Assembly (NCBI RefSeq): GCF_024679095.1
Contig: NC_066516.1
Span: 24,409,718-24,473,717, forward strand
Source of the DNA: Eriocheir sinensis
Lineage: Eukaryota > Arthropoda > Malacostraca > Decapoda > Varunidae
Length of the DNA stretch: 64,000 nt
Direction: 5' to 3'
Both the position numbers and the translations under genes were made by a program. Below are positions 40,693-53,965 of this stretch, piece after piece. How positions within the stretch are numbered: the stretch's first letter is position 1; the number at the start of each line of letters is the position of its first letter. Under the pieces are notes generated by a model. That model had not been told where the DNA came from and did no database searches. It worked only from the letters and a program-made list of their open reading frames with translations.

Positions 40693-40734
40693 ATGATGTG
40701 ACTTTTTGTGTGTGTTCCCTGATGATGATCCCGT

Positions 40735-40890
40735 TACCTTTTTCTTGCATTCCTCCTTTCATTCCCCATCCCTCCCTCTCTCCCTTCTTCTTTCCTTCTC
40801 TCACTCCTTATTCCATTCCTCCTAGCTCCCTTTCTCCCTCTCTCCGTCTCACTCTGTTCCTCCCTTCCTCACAACATTTCTCCTAGCTAC

Positions 40891-40949
<59 letters not shown>

Positions 40950-41330
40950 TAGTCTCATTCCTTTCTCTCCCTTCCTCACTCACTTCATTCCTTCCATCCT
41001 CCTTGCTCTCCTTTCTTCCTCTTTTTCTTTACTCCATTCCTCCTTCCCTCACTTCTTACTTCTCTCCTTCCTCTCAGTCTCATCCCTCCCTCTTTCCCTT
41101 TTTCATTTCGTTCCTTCCATCCTCCTTGTTTTCTTTTCCTTCCTCTTTTCCTTAGGCCATTCCTATCTCCTTCCTTCCTCTCATTCCATTCCTTCCTCCT
41201 TCTTTTCCTCACCCACTTCGTTCCTCCCATTTTCATTGTTCTCCTTTCTTCCTCTTTTTCCTTACTCCATTCCTCCCTCTCTCCTTCCCTCCTTCCTGCC
41301 ATTCTCACACCATTCCTCCCAGCCTCCTTC
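40735..41330. repeat. polypyrimidine region with loose repeats and (CT)27
   Basis: About 600 bp of C/T-rich DNA with TTCCTTCC, CTCACTC and CCATTCC phrases recurring every 60-80 bp and a perfect CT run at 40893-40946. Confidence 0.8.
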
Positions 41331-41514
41331 CTGTCTCATGCCTCCACAAAGACATACAGACAGGAAGCACACCACACGCCGCCGCCCTACTACTCCTTCT
41401 CCTCCTCCTCCTCTTCCTCCCGTCTCTCACACTCTATGGCTGCGACGAGGCGACGACAATTATTACGAAGGCAACGATGAGGAGCGACATTCCTTCTGTT
41501 CACTGTTCTCCTCT

Positions 41515-41640
41515 GCTTCTAGTTCTTGTTCTTTTTTTCCTTGTTGTTCATGTTGTTCTTGTTTGTCTGCTTGTCCTTGTTCTTGTTGTTCTAGTTCTTG
41601 TTCTTGTACTTGTTCTTCTTGTTCTACTTCTTCTTTTTCC

Positions 41641-41672
<32 letters not shown>

Positions 41673-41685
41673 TTCGTCTGACCTC
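41515..41685. repeat. (TTCTTG)n/(CTT)n region
   Basis: TTGTTCTTGTTCTAGTTCTTG-like hexamers grading into CTT triplets at 41630-41680. Confidence 0.85.
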
Positions 41686-41982
41686 TATCGCTTTGAATCG
41701 CTGCGTTGGTCCCTCCGTGTCATGATCTTTCTTTCTTTTTCTTTTTTCTTTTCTTTTCTTTTTCTTTTTTTAACCCGCGGTGTGTTCTGCTTGTCTTCAG
41801 TCGTCCTTCCTCAATGTTTACTAGCGTTTTCTTTTTCTCGGGTAACTTGCGGGCAGTTCTCAGCGTTTCGCATACGTGAATGAAAGGAAGAAAAACAACA
41901 TTCTTTCTTTATTAATTCCATTTTTAGCAGTGAATAGGTATTTGTTTGTTGGTTTGTATGTTTGTCTGCGTGTGTGAGATAG

Positions 41983-42003
41983 ACATAGATAGATAGATGA
42001 TAG

Positions 42004-42091
<88 letters not shown>
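41983..42091. repeat. (GATA)n then (GA)n
   Basis: GATAGATA tetramers 41983-42022 passing directly into about 70 bp of GA. Confidence 0.96.
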
Positions 42092-42093
<2 letters not shown>

Positions 42094-42235
42094 AAACAAA
42101 GCCGGATACATCATATTTATATTTACGTTACTATTGTTTACACTATTTATATTTACATGCTTGATTTTTGTTTACGAGATCTTTATGTTCCGCCAGTCTG
42201 TTTGTTGGTTTGTTTACGTCTTCACGGCCGTATGG

Positions 42236-42415
42236 GAGGGAAGAGGGAGAGGGGGAGGAGAAGGAGGGCGAGGAGGAAGGGGGAGGGGAATGTTTGGTGA
42301 GAGGGGGGGATGGGGTAGAGGGATGGGGGATGGGGGAGGGGGAGGTTACGTGAGGAAGGAGGGGGTAGAGTAGGAGAGGGGGAGGGGGAAGGTTAGGTGA
42401 GGGGTCATTGAGGCG

Positions 42416-42467
<52 letters not shown>

Positions 42468-42521
42468 GTTTATGGGACGCTGATCAGGTCTGTGAGTATG
42501 GCACTATCTTGGCATCATCAC

Positions 42522-42603
<82 letters not shown>

Positions 42604-42620
42604 AGAGGGAGAGAGAGAGA
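42236..42620. repeat. G/A-rich patch, (GT)n and (GA)n
   Basis: GGGGGAGG-rich purine stretch 42236-42400, GT run 42419-42467, then GA run 42523-42598 with a GGGGGGAGAGGG exit. Confidence 0.9.
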
Positions 42621-43018
42621 GGCTGCAATAGATTAAAAATTCCTTTCCTTCCTCTTCCAGACTCCTGCTGCTCTCATATTAGCAACTTATTCAGTCACTT
42701 CCAACCCACATAAACAATTCTCTATTTAAAGGAGAAGAAATATAGATAGCCGTCCCTGAGTTCCCAGCGCCAGGACCTGTGCTTGAGGGTTAATGTATAA
42801 GCCGCTACGGTGACTCTGGCCTAAAAACGTAAAAACGAAGCCCATAACTCACTGTCGCATCCGCTAAAAGCTTCCCGATAGTGTGGGCGAGGAGGGGAAG
42901 GAAAGAGGGTGGAGGCGGCGGTGGGTGGAGGGACCGAACATGCCTGCCTGCGGAGTGCGACTGAGTGGAAGAGAGGTGGAGGACATTGCGGGGTGGAATT
43001 ACTGAGCGAAACGAAGAG

Positions 43019-43206
<188 letters not shown>

Positions 43207-43239
43207 GCCACCAGGGCAAATATGGCATAGAAAAATGGT

Positions 43240-43524
43240 AAGAGTGGGTAAGGGGAAAGGAAAGGGACGGGAAATAGTTGTGGGCGGTTCAAGGAGGGGT
43301 AAGAGGTGAGGGAAGGGGGAGGCGGAAGAAGAGGAGGAGGAGGGGGTGGAGGAAACAGAGGGCGGTTTGTGGAGAGTAGAGTGGAAGGGAAGGGGAGGGA
43401 GGGAATGTAGGGGCGTCCCGTGGGGTGGAAGGGGAAGGGGCTTGGTAGGGGGAAAGAGAGGGGAAACCGTGTGGGGCCATGTCGGCAGGGGGCTGGAAGG
43501 GTTATTTATATGTATGTTAATTAC

Positions 43525-43580
<56 letters not shown>
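43240..43580. repeat. purine-rich stretch and (GA)n
   Basis: A/G-rich from 43240 to 43490 and a GA run 43528-43579. Confidence 0.85.
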
Positions 43581-43919
43581 TTGTCAGCATGCGTTTTCGA
43601 ATAGTATGGTATTACAGAGAGGGCTTTCGTAGAGTGACCCCCCTCCAACCCCCCTCCCCCCCCCCCACACACACACTAACACACTAACACTAACACACCC
43701 CATGCACAAGACCTTAAAAATTTTCCCATCATTTAAGAGTAAGGAAGACATCATCTTACCCACAGGCATTTCCTCTTCTTTTATTTTTTCCCAGGGAGTA
43801 CACGAGAAAAAACGGCAAGACATGTTCGTAATATTAAGAGAGAGAGAAAATAATGTCATCCAGCTGCGTGTTAAAAAAAAAAAATAGTAATGGTGTTCAG
43901 AAGATTCGTTTGTTGCTGA

Positions 43920-43924
43920 GGTGT

Positions 43925-43958
<34 letters not shown>
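43920..43958. repeat. (GT)n microsatellite
   Basis: About 18 GT units. Confidence 0.95.
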
Positions 43959-43960
<2 letters not shown>

Positions 43961-44225
43961 CGGTTCTAGGCAACATAAATGAGAAAGAAAGGCCCGTTTT
44001 TTCAGGGGTAAGGAGAAGAGAGGAGACAGGGAGGAAGGGAGTAAGGAGAAAAAATAGGTCAGATATTCAGAGGGAGAGTCGAAGATGCAGAAGAGAAAGA
44101 AAAGAAGGAGGAAGAGCGGAGGGGAGTCAAGGAGTAGGAAGATTAAGTGGGTGAAAAAAACTGAGATGGAGAGACGAAGACGCAAAGGAAAAAAAGAAAA
44201 GGAAGAAGAGAAAGAGGAAGAGAGG

Positions 44226-44632
44226 AAGGAAGGCAAGAGTCGCACACAGAGGTCCAGATGAAAAGGAGAAGGAAGAAGAGGGAGAAGAGGAGGAAGGAGA
44301 AAGGAGATGGGAGGCAAGAGTTACACACAGAGTCCCAGATGAAAAGGAGAAGGAAGAAGAGGGAGAAGAGAACGAAGGAGAGAGGAAGGGAGGCAAGGGT
44401 CACACACAGAGGGCCTGATGCAAAGGAAAGGGAAAAGAAGGGAGAAGAGAACGCAGGATAGAGGAAGGATGGCAAGGGTCACACACAGAGGCCCAGATGA
44501 AAAGGAGAAGGAAGAGGAGGGAGAAGAGAACGAATGGGAGAGGAAGGAAGGCAAAGGAAAGGGAAAAGAAGGGAGAAGAGAACGCCGGATAGAGGAAGGG
44601 CGGCAAGAGTCACATACAGAGGCCCAGCTGGT
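44226..44632. repeat. tandem repeat, about 79 bp unit, five copies
   Basis: CACACACAGAGGCCCAGATG variants occur at about 44240, 44320, 44398, 44477 and 44609, separated by purine-rich AAGGAGAAGGAAGAGGAGGG-type sequence. Confidence 0.88.
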
Positions 44633-44929
44633 GTTATCTGGTGGTCGCTGTAGTAATGTCCCTGGCGTCTTCTTCAGCACGTATGCCGCCCCCGCTCTCA
44701 ACCCCCTCTGCTCTCCTTCTACTATACCCCTCCCCCATAACATACACACGCCTTCCTCCTCTCCCACGCCCTCCCCCACGCCCTCAACCCCCTCCTCCCC
44801 TCTCCCGTTACCTCTGCTCTCGTACACAAACACACTGATTCCCCCCCCCACACAGACACCCCTCCCCCCCCTTCACCAGACCCAGACAGCCTCGCCCTCA
44901 GTCACGGCTACTTCCTAAGGTTCCTCTCT

Positions 44930-45637
44930 CCACCTCATCCTTGCCTCCCACTCCTTCCTGGCTTCTTCCTTCTCCTTTCCTCCCTTTCTCTACTATCCAA
45001 TCCTGTCTCTCATCTTTATCCACTCTGACTCTTTATCCATGTCTTTTCTGTCCTTTTTTTCCTTTCCACCCTATCTAAGTCCTTAATTCTTTCCCCTCTT
45101 CTTTATTTCTTTTTCTTTTCTCTTCCCCTCCTTTCTTATCCTTATGTTTGTCCCACTCCTCCCCAAACACATACACGTCATTCCCTCTCATTACCATCCC
45201 TCTCTTTAGCACTTCATCCCATCTTGTCCTCTTCCATTCTCTTCCTCTCTCTCTCCTTTTTTCTTCCAACTCTCTGTCTCCCACCTTCATTTTCTCTCCC
45301 GGTCTCCCAAGTCTCTCTCTCTCCCCTTCTTAGTCCCTCTCTTTAACCTTTCATCCCATCTTGTCCCCTCATACTTCTATTCTCTTCCTCTCTCTTTCCT
45401 TTTTTTCTTCCCACTCTCTGTCTCCCATCTTCATTTTCTCTCCCGGTCTCCCAAGTCTCTCTCTCTCTCCTTGGTCTTCACGTCGTCCTCTCTCTGCTGT
45501 TTCTCCTCTCCCTTCCTGCTCTTTCTTCCCCTCTCTGCTCGCCCACCCTCCGACCTCCTGCTGAGCATCCCTCGTTTCTTCGTCCTTTCTGCCTTCGGTT
45601 TTCATTTTCCCACAAGCTCTTATCACTCATAGCCAGC

Positions 45638-45640
<3 letters not shown>
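44930..45640. repeat. polypyrimidine region with a 130 bp direct duplication
   Basis: CTCCCGGTCTCCCAAGTCTC occurs at about 45295 and 45440, with the preceding 70 bp also matched. The rest is C/T-rich without a fixed unit. Confidence 0.8.
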
Positions 45641-45644
<4 letters not shown>

Positions 45645-45722
<78 letters not shown>

Positions 45723-45812
45723 GTGTTGTTGATGTTGTTGTTTCTATTTTTGTTGTTCTTTCTTGTTCTTGTTTTCCTCCTCCTCCTCCTCCTCCGCTAA
45801 ATCCTCCTCCTC

Positions 45813-45850
<38 letters not shown>

Positions 45851-45948
45851 CTTTCTCCTTTCCTCCTCCTCCTCCTCCTCCAAATATTAGACAGACACGT
45901 CAAAGGGGAAGGTTGAGCGAGAGACTTGGAGACCTAGTTATTGCGCGC

Positions 45949-46027
<79 letters not shown>
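45645..46027. repeat. (CT)38, (CTC)n, (CAT)n and (GA)n cluster
   Basis: CT run 45645-45720; CTC units 45776-45796 and 45866-45882; ATC/CAT units 45815-45848; GA run 45951-46027. Confidence 0.95.
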
Positions 46028-46028
<1 letters not shown>

Positions 46029-46263
46029 ATACACATATATACATTTACACATGCATAATTATTTCCACGGACATAATACAAACATACAGACAGACAGACG
46101 GGCAGAAAAACAGACAAATATACAAACTGCCATATGGAGAGAGGAGGAGAGGAAGAAACTGATGAAGGGGAAGATAGTTGGGGTGAGGAAGGGTGCGAGG
46201 GAGCAGGTAGAGACCGACCGATCTGAAGGAAGTCTGGGAGTGATGGAAATCGAAGAGCATGTG

Positions 46264-46860
46264 AGCAGGGCAGAAGTAAGGACGATTGGCAACGCTGTGC
46301 TTCAGAAGGGTGAGGCAAGGGACATTACATAGGTGGGTGGAAGTATTTGACAACTGGCAATGCTGTATATCAGAGGAGGAGTCCAAACACATTACATAGC
46401 TGGGTAGAAGTGTAGACAATTGGCAATGCTGTATATCAGAGGGTGAGGCCAAACACAATACATAGCAGGGTAGGAGTGTAGACAATTGGCAATGCTGTTT
46501 ATCAGAGGGTGAGGCCAAACACAATACATAGCAGGCTATGAGTATGGACGATTGGCAATGCTGTACTAAAGAAAGGGAGGCCAAACACAACACATAGCAG
46601 GGTAGAAGTGTAGACAATTGGCAATGCTGTTTATCAGAGGGTGAGGCCAAACACAATACATAGCAGGCTAGGAGTATGGACGATTGGCAATGCTGTACTA
46701 AGGAAGGGGAGGCCAGACACGTACGTAGCAGGCCAGAAATAAAGACAAATGGCAATGCTGTGCTTCATAGGAGAGGCGAGACTCGTGTACGAAGCAGGGC
46801 GGAAGTACAGACGATTGGCAATGCTGTGCTTCTGAAGGGGAGGTGAGACATGTTACATAC
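46264..46860. repeat. 66 bp tandem satellite, nine copies
   Basis: GGCAATGCTGT recurs at 46287, 46356, 46422, 46488, 46554, 46620, 46686, 46751 and 46817, almost exactly every 66 bp, with GAGGCCAAACACAATACATA and GCAGGGTAGGAGTGTAGAC between. Because 66 is a multiple of three, a minus-strand frame of 236 codons stays open; its periodic Cys/Leu/Ser peptide looks like a by-product. Confidence 0.95.
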
Positions 46861-47590
46861 GTGAATGAAGCGAGCGAAGGTCAAGTCAGGTCAGGGTCAT
46901 GTCGCTCCTTTCACACATATATTTCTTCACATTATAATTAACTTTAAAAGAGGTTTAGGAACGAATTCTTTTGGCCAACCTTTACCTTCATTCTCCCCTC
47001 CAACTTTTTCAACATCTCCCTTCTCCTTTATCTCTCCTTCCTTCATAATTACCTAAGCTTCCACCACCTTTAATCTTCCCTCTTCCACTTCTATATCTTT
47101 CCTCCTTCCTGGTTTATCTCTCCTCCTCTTCAACATTATAGATTATCTCTCCTCTCTCCCCTTTTACCTCTCCTCCTCCACCTGTCCCTCTCCTCTCCCA
47201 CATTATCTCTCCCTTTTTACCTCTCCTCCTCCACCTTTCCCTCTCCCCTCTCTTACTTTATCTCTCCTCTTCCACTTTTACTCCTCCTTGTTGCTGAGCC
47301 TTTCACCAGCGTATGCATGGCATGGGTAGGGGAGAGGGAGGTGGAGGTGAAGGGGAGAGGGGGGCAGGAGGGAGGCAGAGGACAGGTATATCTCTTAATG
47401 AAGCGCACCTGCTCTGTAATTAGCCCGCCGCCTGTATCCATTAGCTGCGGCTTTTGTGTGACCGGATGAGTGGCGGGGAAAGAGCGGCCAGCATTAAAGC
47501 GTCTACGTAATACCTGTGCTGATAAACGTAAACAAGTCCCGCAGCAGGTGAAGCAAGGTATTAACAACTCTGCTACCCGTGGTGTATGAG
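46861..47590. other. no gene recognised; CT-rich
   Basis: 46980-47290 is C/T-rich with CTCTCCTCCTCCACC phrases. No exon supported. Confidence 0.4.
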
Positions 47591-47594
47591 GAAA

Positions 47595-49340
47595 CCTTCT
47601 CACCTGTATAAGTTGGTTCACATTCACAATCACGACAAGGCTGTGTGTAACTAGTGTGGGGAGAAAGGGAAGAGATTGATAAAGGAGTCCAGGGGGGGAA
47701 GGGAAATGTATTGATTCATGTGATGGTGGTTACGACTTATGAGTAGCTTCTCTCACCTGTTTAAGTTGGTTAATTTAAACACACACACGCGACTTCATTG
47801 TGTGGATTTGAAGTAGTGAGGGAGAATGGGGAAAGTATTGTGTGCACTCACTGATGAGGCGGGTGGGGGGGATGGTTAAGGATACGACATAGGAGATGAA
47901 CGTAGAGGAACAAGACAAAGACGCGAGGGAGGAGATGAACGTAGAGGAGAAAAACAAAAATATGAGGGAGAAGATAAATGTAGAGGAGGAAAACAAATGG
48001 GAGGAACGAATGCACAGGGACTTTGAGACCTAAAAACAAACACACAAACTGCAGGGTAACCAGGTAGACAGGATACGTGAGCCCAGTGGGAGGAGGAACA
48101 TATTGATTCGTGCTACCTGTGCTTTACGAGTAGCTCTCACCTGTTTAAGTTGGTTCATATCCATACGCTTACACACAACTCGACTGTGTTTACTCGTACT
48201 TAAGCAGTGAGAGTAAGGGAAGAGGATAGAAGTGCCCAGGGGAGGAGAAATGTATTCTTTCGTATACTGGAGGTTTACGAGGAGCTCTTTACCTGTTTAA
48301 GTGGTTCACACACCCACACACAAAAAAATAATATAAAAAACTTTAAGTAGGGTAAGGGAAAAGGGAAGAGAAGGAAAGCCAACTGGAAGGATAAATGTTC
48401 TAATTCGTGTACCGGTGGTTTACGACTGCCTCCTCTCATCTGTTGGTTCACATTCACACACACGCGACTCGACTGTGTTTAAGTAATGTGTGGGAGAAAG
48501 GGAAGAGACAGAATCATCAGCCCAATGGGAGGAGAAAGGATAAATTCGTGTAGCTGTGCCTTAGAGTAACTCCTCTCACCTGTTTTAAGCTACTTGATAT
48601 TCACACTGGCGCGACAGGACTGTGTTTAACTACTGTGGGAGAAAGGCAAGAGAGGAATACACAAGCCCAGTACGAGGAGAAGCTTATAAATTCATGTTCG
48701 CCTCGGTATTTACAACTGCGCTACCTGGCTGCGTCTTATGAGGAACTCCCACCTGTTGAGTTAGTGTAAGTTCACATACGAGGACTGTGTTTACCTAGTG
48801 AGGAAGAAAGGAATAAGAGGAGTCTGTAAATCCAATGAGAGAAGAAAACTCGTGTTATTAAGTATACTGTGTTTGTAACCTGGGTACATACATGTGACTT
48901 ATTAGAAGCTGCGTCTTATAAGGAACTCGCACCTGTTGAGTTAGTATAAGTTCACATACGAGGACTGTGTTTACCTAGTGAGGAAGACAGGAATAAGAGG
49001 AGTCACCTGGGTACATACATGTGACTTATAAGAAGCTGCGTCTTATAAGGAACTCGCACCTGTTGAGTTAGTATAAGTTCACATACGAGGACTGTGTTTA
49101 ACTATGAGGAAGAGAGGCATAAGAGGTGTCTGTAAATCCAGTGAGAGAAGAAAACTCGTGTTATTAAGTATACTGTGTTTGTAACCTGCGTACATACATG
49201 TGTCTTATGAGAAGCTCCTACCTATTCAAAGTGTTTCATTTCCACACGACTGGACTGTATATGGCTGGCTAGTGAAGGACGGAAAGGGGAAAAAAAAGGT
49301 GTTTCATTATTACATTTCTACACCTATATACTCGACTCCC
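47595..49340. repeat. degenerate tandem block, about ten copies of a 120-180 bp unit
   Basis: CACCTGTTTAAGTTGGTTCA variants occur at about 47601, 47754, 48138, 48291, 48437, 48577, 48750, 48930, 49058 and 49211, each followed by a GACTGTGTTTA-like phrase and an AAAGGGAAGAG-rich part. A separate 227 bp repeat (47845-48071) is embedded. Units after 48740 form a distinct subtype with CATACGAGGACTGTG. Confidence 0.85.
47845..48071 (+). repeat. dispersed repeat R227, copy 1
   Basis: Shares ACTCACTGATG, GGATACGACATAGGAGATGA, CAAATGGGAGGAACGA and AACTGCAGGGTAACCAGGTA with 49836-50095 in direct orientation. Internally made of about 36 bp sub-repeats (GGAGATGAACGTAGAGGA). Confidence 0.9.
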
Positions 49341-49560
49341 TTGTGGCTTCCGAGTGAGAGAGAGAGAGGGAAAAAAAAGAGGGGAAAAGAGGGACGGGGT
49401 TGGTTTATAAGGTTTAATCTCCCACGCCTCGACTTTAGCTGCCTGGGGAGGGGGAGGGAGAAGAGGAGGCTTCGTTCATTTGGTTTAATTTCCAGCCCTT
49501 AACACCGCATGACTCCCTTTACTTTTATGGTCCTTTGTTGGGCGCCGCGCGTGACCCCTG

Positions 49561-49562
<2 letters not shown>

Positions 49563-49647
<85 letters not shown>

Positions 49648-49783
49648 CCATTCCAAGGATTCACGAGTCAAAACATTTACCACATCATCCTCTCGGCTAT
49701 TAATAAAGTCTCCCGGAATAGCTAGGCGAGGGAAATACAGCTGCGTGGCGGTGGAGGTGCCAGGAAACGCGTTGCTTACCTGG

Positions 49784-49823
<40 letters not shown>
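49563..49823. repeat. (GT)40 and (CA)n microsatellites
   Basis: GT run 49563-49642 and CA run 49786-49823, in opposite dinucleotide orientation and 143 bp apart, potentially able to pair as a large hairpin. Confidence 0.96.
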
Positions 49824-49824
<1 letters not shown>

Positions 49825-49835
49825 GAGGGCACCGA

Positions 49836-50095
49836 GCACTCACTGATGGGGCGGGTTTTTTAGGATACGACATAGGAGATGAACGTATAGGAACAAAACA
49901 AAGATACGAGGGAGGAGATGAACGAAGAGGAACAAAACAGAGATACAATGGAGGAGATGAACGTAGAGAGAGAAAAACAAAAATACGAGGGAGAAGATAA
50001 AATGTAGAGGAGGAAAACAAATGGGAGGAACGACTGCACAGGAACTTTGAGACTTAAAACAAACAAACAAACTGCAGGGTAACCAGGTAGACAGG
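49836..50095 (+). repeat. dispersed repeat R227, copy 2
   Basis: Copy of 47845-48071 with one additional 36 bp sub-repeat. It follows the CA array directly. Confidence 0.9.
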
Positions 50096-51279
<1,184 letters not shown>

Positions 51280-51419
51280 CGTAATGACAAGAAAAAACAA
51301 ACGCGAGAGAAAAAAAAGTTACTAAGAAGAAAGGAGAGAGAAAGAAGGCGAGAAGAGGCGATGAAAAGAGCCTTTGTGTGTGGGACGAAGATATTCCCTG
51401 CGGATCTTGTTGCAAGGAG

Positions 51420-51545
51420 GAGGAGGAGGAGGAGAGATAAGAGATGAAAGATAAGAAGGAGTGAAGGTCGAGGTGGCGGCGGCTGGGTAAGAGGAGGAGG
51501 AGGTGGAGGAGGAGGAGGTGGAGGAGGAATGAGAGAAGAGGAGAG
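51420..51545. repeat. (GGA)n patches
   Basis: AGG/GGA triplets at 51417-51434 and 51494-51530 with GGTGGAGG variants. Confidence 0.85.
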
Positions 51546-51687
51546 GTGACGGGTGGAGGTGAGGAGTAATTATATCAGGAGGAGGAGCACTTAAGGGAGA
51601 GTAAGACTACACTTTGGGACGACCGGAAATGTGCGACGGAGCAGGAGGACAAGACCGCGAGGGAGAGAGTGGAGAGAGAGAGAGAGA

Positions 51688-51728
51688 GAAATGTGACATG
51701 TGTGGTGCGTAAAAATAGGATAAACAGA

Positions 51729-51759
<31 letters not shown>

Positions 51760-51785
51760 CAAATGTGCGTAAAAATAGGATAAAC

Positions 51786-51825
<40 letters not shown>

Positions 51826-51915
51826 TGACAAATGTGCGTAAAAATAGGATAAACAGAAAAATGAGAGAGAGAGAGAGAGAATGTGACAAATGTGCGTAAA
51901 AATAGGATAAACAGA

Positions 51916-52006
<91 letters not shown>
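51688..52006. repeat. 60-70 bp tandem repeat with internal (GA)n, ending in a long (GA)n
   Basis: GTGCGTAAAAATAGGATAAA occurs at 51707, 51767, 51835 and 51892, each followed by CAGAAAAA-TGA and a GA run of increasing or varying length; the last GA run (51922-52006) has expanded to about 85 bp. Confidence 0.93.
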
Positions 52007-52010
<4 letters not shown>

Positions 52011-52137
52011 CGTTAATAGCCCATCATTAGCTGCAGTGTTTAAGTTAAGCTTCGAAACAGGTCAGTCAGTCAGTCAGTCGTTGAGTTGGAAATGAAGGGG
52101 TTATTCCGAGTGGCAGTTATGTAGTATGAGTGGGTGA

Positions 52138-52467
52138 TTGTGTTGTTGTTGTTGTTGTTGTTGTTAAAGCGCCGGTAGGATTTATTCAGGGGTCTCTTCG
52201 ACGACCTCCCCTCTTCCCCAACCCGTTAGTGCCGCAGGCGAATTTTCTTTATAGTGGCTGCCGTGGTATATGACTCGTGCCTGGCCCATGCTGCTCCCCG
52301 GTGCTTCTCTTGATCAAAGTCGCGGAAGTTAGGGTTGACTGAAGATTTTGGCAGCATATGGGTTATCTTCAGCCACTCTGCCATTGTTTAAGAAATCAGC
52401 GTGTTGCAGTGGGACTCGAAATTAGGTCCACGGGCTCACCATACCATACCATCACTTGCCCACCGCC

Positions 52468-52472
<5 letters not shown>
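52138..52472 (-). mobile_element. tRNA-derived SINE with (AAC)n tail
   Basis: On the minus strand it starts near 52472 with TGGGCAAGTGATGG (box A-like) and about 40 bp later TTTCGAGTCCCAC (box B), the internal RNA polymerase III promoter of a tRNA head. A unique body of about 250 bp follows and the element ends at GGCGCTTTAACAACAACAAC, a triplet tail on the plus strand seen as (GTT)n at 52140-52165. Class is secure, family name unknown. Confidence 0.75.
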
Positions 52473-52479
<7 letters not shown>

Positions 52480-52498
<19 letters not shown>

Positions 52499-52505
52499 GG
52501 TGGTT
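52480..52505. repeat. (GTT)n(GGT)n
   Basis: Short compound array at the 5' side of the minus-strand SINE. Confidence 0.9.
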
Positions 52506-52636
52506 TGTGATGTTTGAGAGCCGTCCACCATGGCAGGATGTGCGATAGAAAGACGAAGCTGAGGCCCTTGTGTTAAGTTAGACTAGGTTAGCTTATAATC
52601 ATTTGGGTAAGTGTAGTCAGTTAGGTTAGGTTAGAC

Positions 52637-52924
52637 CAGTAGATCCCAAAGTGTGCGGTAGAAAAATCTGGCTGGGCGGTAAGGAAAATAAGGGCGGTAG
52701 GGGGTCGGCAGGGGGGCATGAGGAGTAATTAATAACATTTTTTGTTTTATAAAATCTGAATAACAAAATCTATGTCTTATTTTTATTTTGCAGCATACCA
52801 AGTACCGAGAAAGAGGTGTATGTTCGCATGAGTGTGTGGTTTGTGTGTGTGTGTGTGTGGGGGGCACTAGAAACCCGCCTGGGAGATAAGGGAGCGCCAG
52901 CCTGGAAAAGTTTGGGAACCACTG
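52637..52924. mobile_element. hAT-type MITE with 8 bp target duplication
   Basis: Left end CAGTAGATCCCAAA and the complement of the right end CAGTGGTTCCCAAA agree at 12 of 14 positions, followed by further paired segments (CTGGCTGGGCG and CTGGCTGGCG complement). Flanks GGTTAGAC (52629-52636) and TGTTAGAC (52925-52932) form an 8 bp target duplication with one mismatch, as expected for hAT transposition. 288 bp, no transposase, internal (GT)n at 52840-52858. Confidence 0.88.
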
Positions 52925-53239
52925 TGTTAGACCGTTCGATTGGTAAGATAGTATAGATTTGTGTTGCCTTCCCGTTCACTGCCACTGTTCCTCTTTCTTA
53001 ATGCTTCACACTTGCCCCTCCCTCCAATTCTTCCACCTCCCTCGTCATTAATATTTCTCGCCCCTGACTTTTTCCTTCCCCTTCGGTTTCTTCTCAATCT
53101 GTTTCTCGGTCCCCGCCATGCACGCAGCCTCACTATCATTTCACTCACGCACGCACGCATGCACGCACGCAAAGATAAGGACTAGCACGCACTTTCTTAA
53201 CGGAGTCGTAAGAAAAGAATAACTGGAATTTCTCTACAG

Positions 53240-53605
53240 CGGTATGTCTGGGTCTGTCTGTCTCTGTCTCTGTCCCTGGCTGTCTCTATCTGTTTTTGTG
53301 TCCCTCTCTTTGTCTCTCTGTCTCTTTTTGTCCGTCTTTCTCTCCTTCTTTCTCTCTCAGTCTATATATCTGTATTCCTGTTATTCCTGTTCCTCTCTTT
53401 CTGCATGTCTCTCTGTCCCTATCTTTCTGCCTGTCTTTCTGCCCCTCTTTCTGTCTATCTTTCTCTCCCTCTCTCTGCCTGTTTTCTCTCCCCCTCTCTC
53501 TGTCTGTCTGTCTCTCTCTCCCTTTCTCTTTCTGTCTGTCCTTCTCTCCCTCTCTGTCTGACTCCCCCTCTCTCTCTTTCTGCCTGTCTGTCTCTCCCTA
53601 TCTCT
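53240..53605. repeat. (CTGT)n/(CTCT)n pyrimidine tract
   Basis: About 360 bp of TCTGTCTG, TCTCTC and TTTCTG phrases: a decayed tetranucleotide/dinucleotide compound. Leu/Ser/Cys-rich frames across it are compositional. Confidence 0.85.
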
Positions 53606-53693
53606 TCGGCAGACTCTCAGAATTATGATAATGGTCCAGGAAGAATCACACTCACTTTCTCGAAAGGATAAAATCTCCGCGGGAATGACTTGA

Positions 53694-53965
<272 letters not shown>

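Noticed and set aside
46045..46755. 236-codon minus-strand frame
   Set aside because: Period of the satellite is a multiple of three, which keeps it open; periodic peptide.
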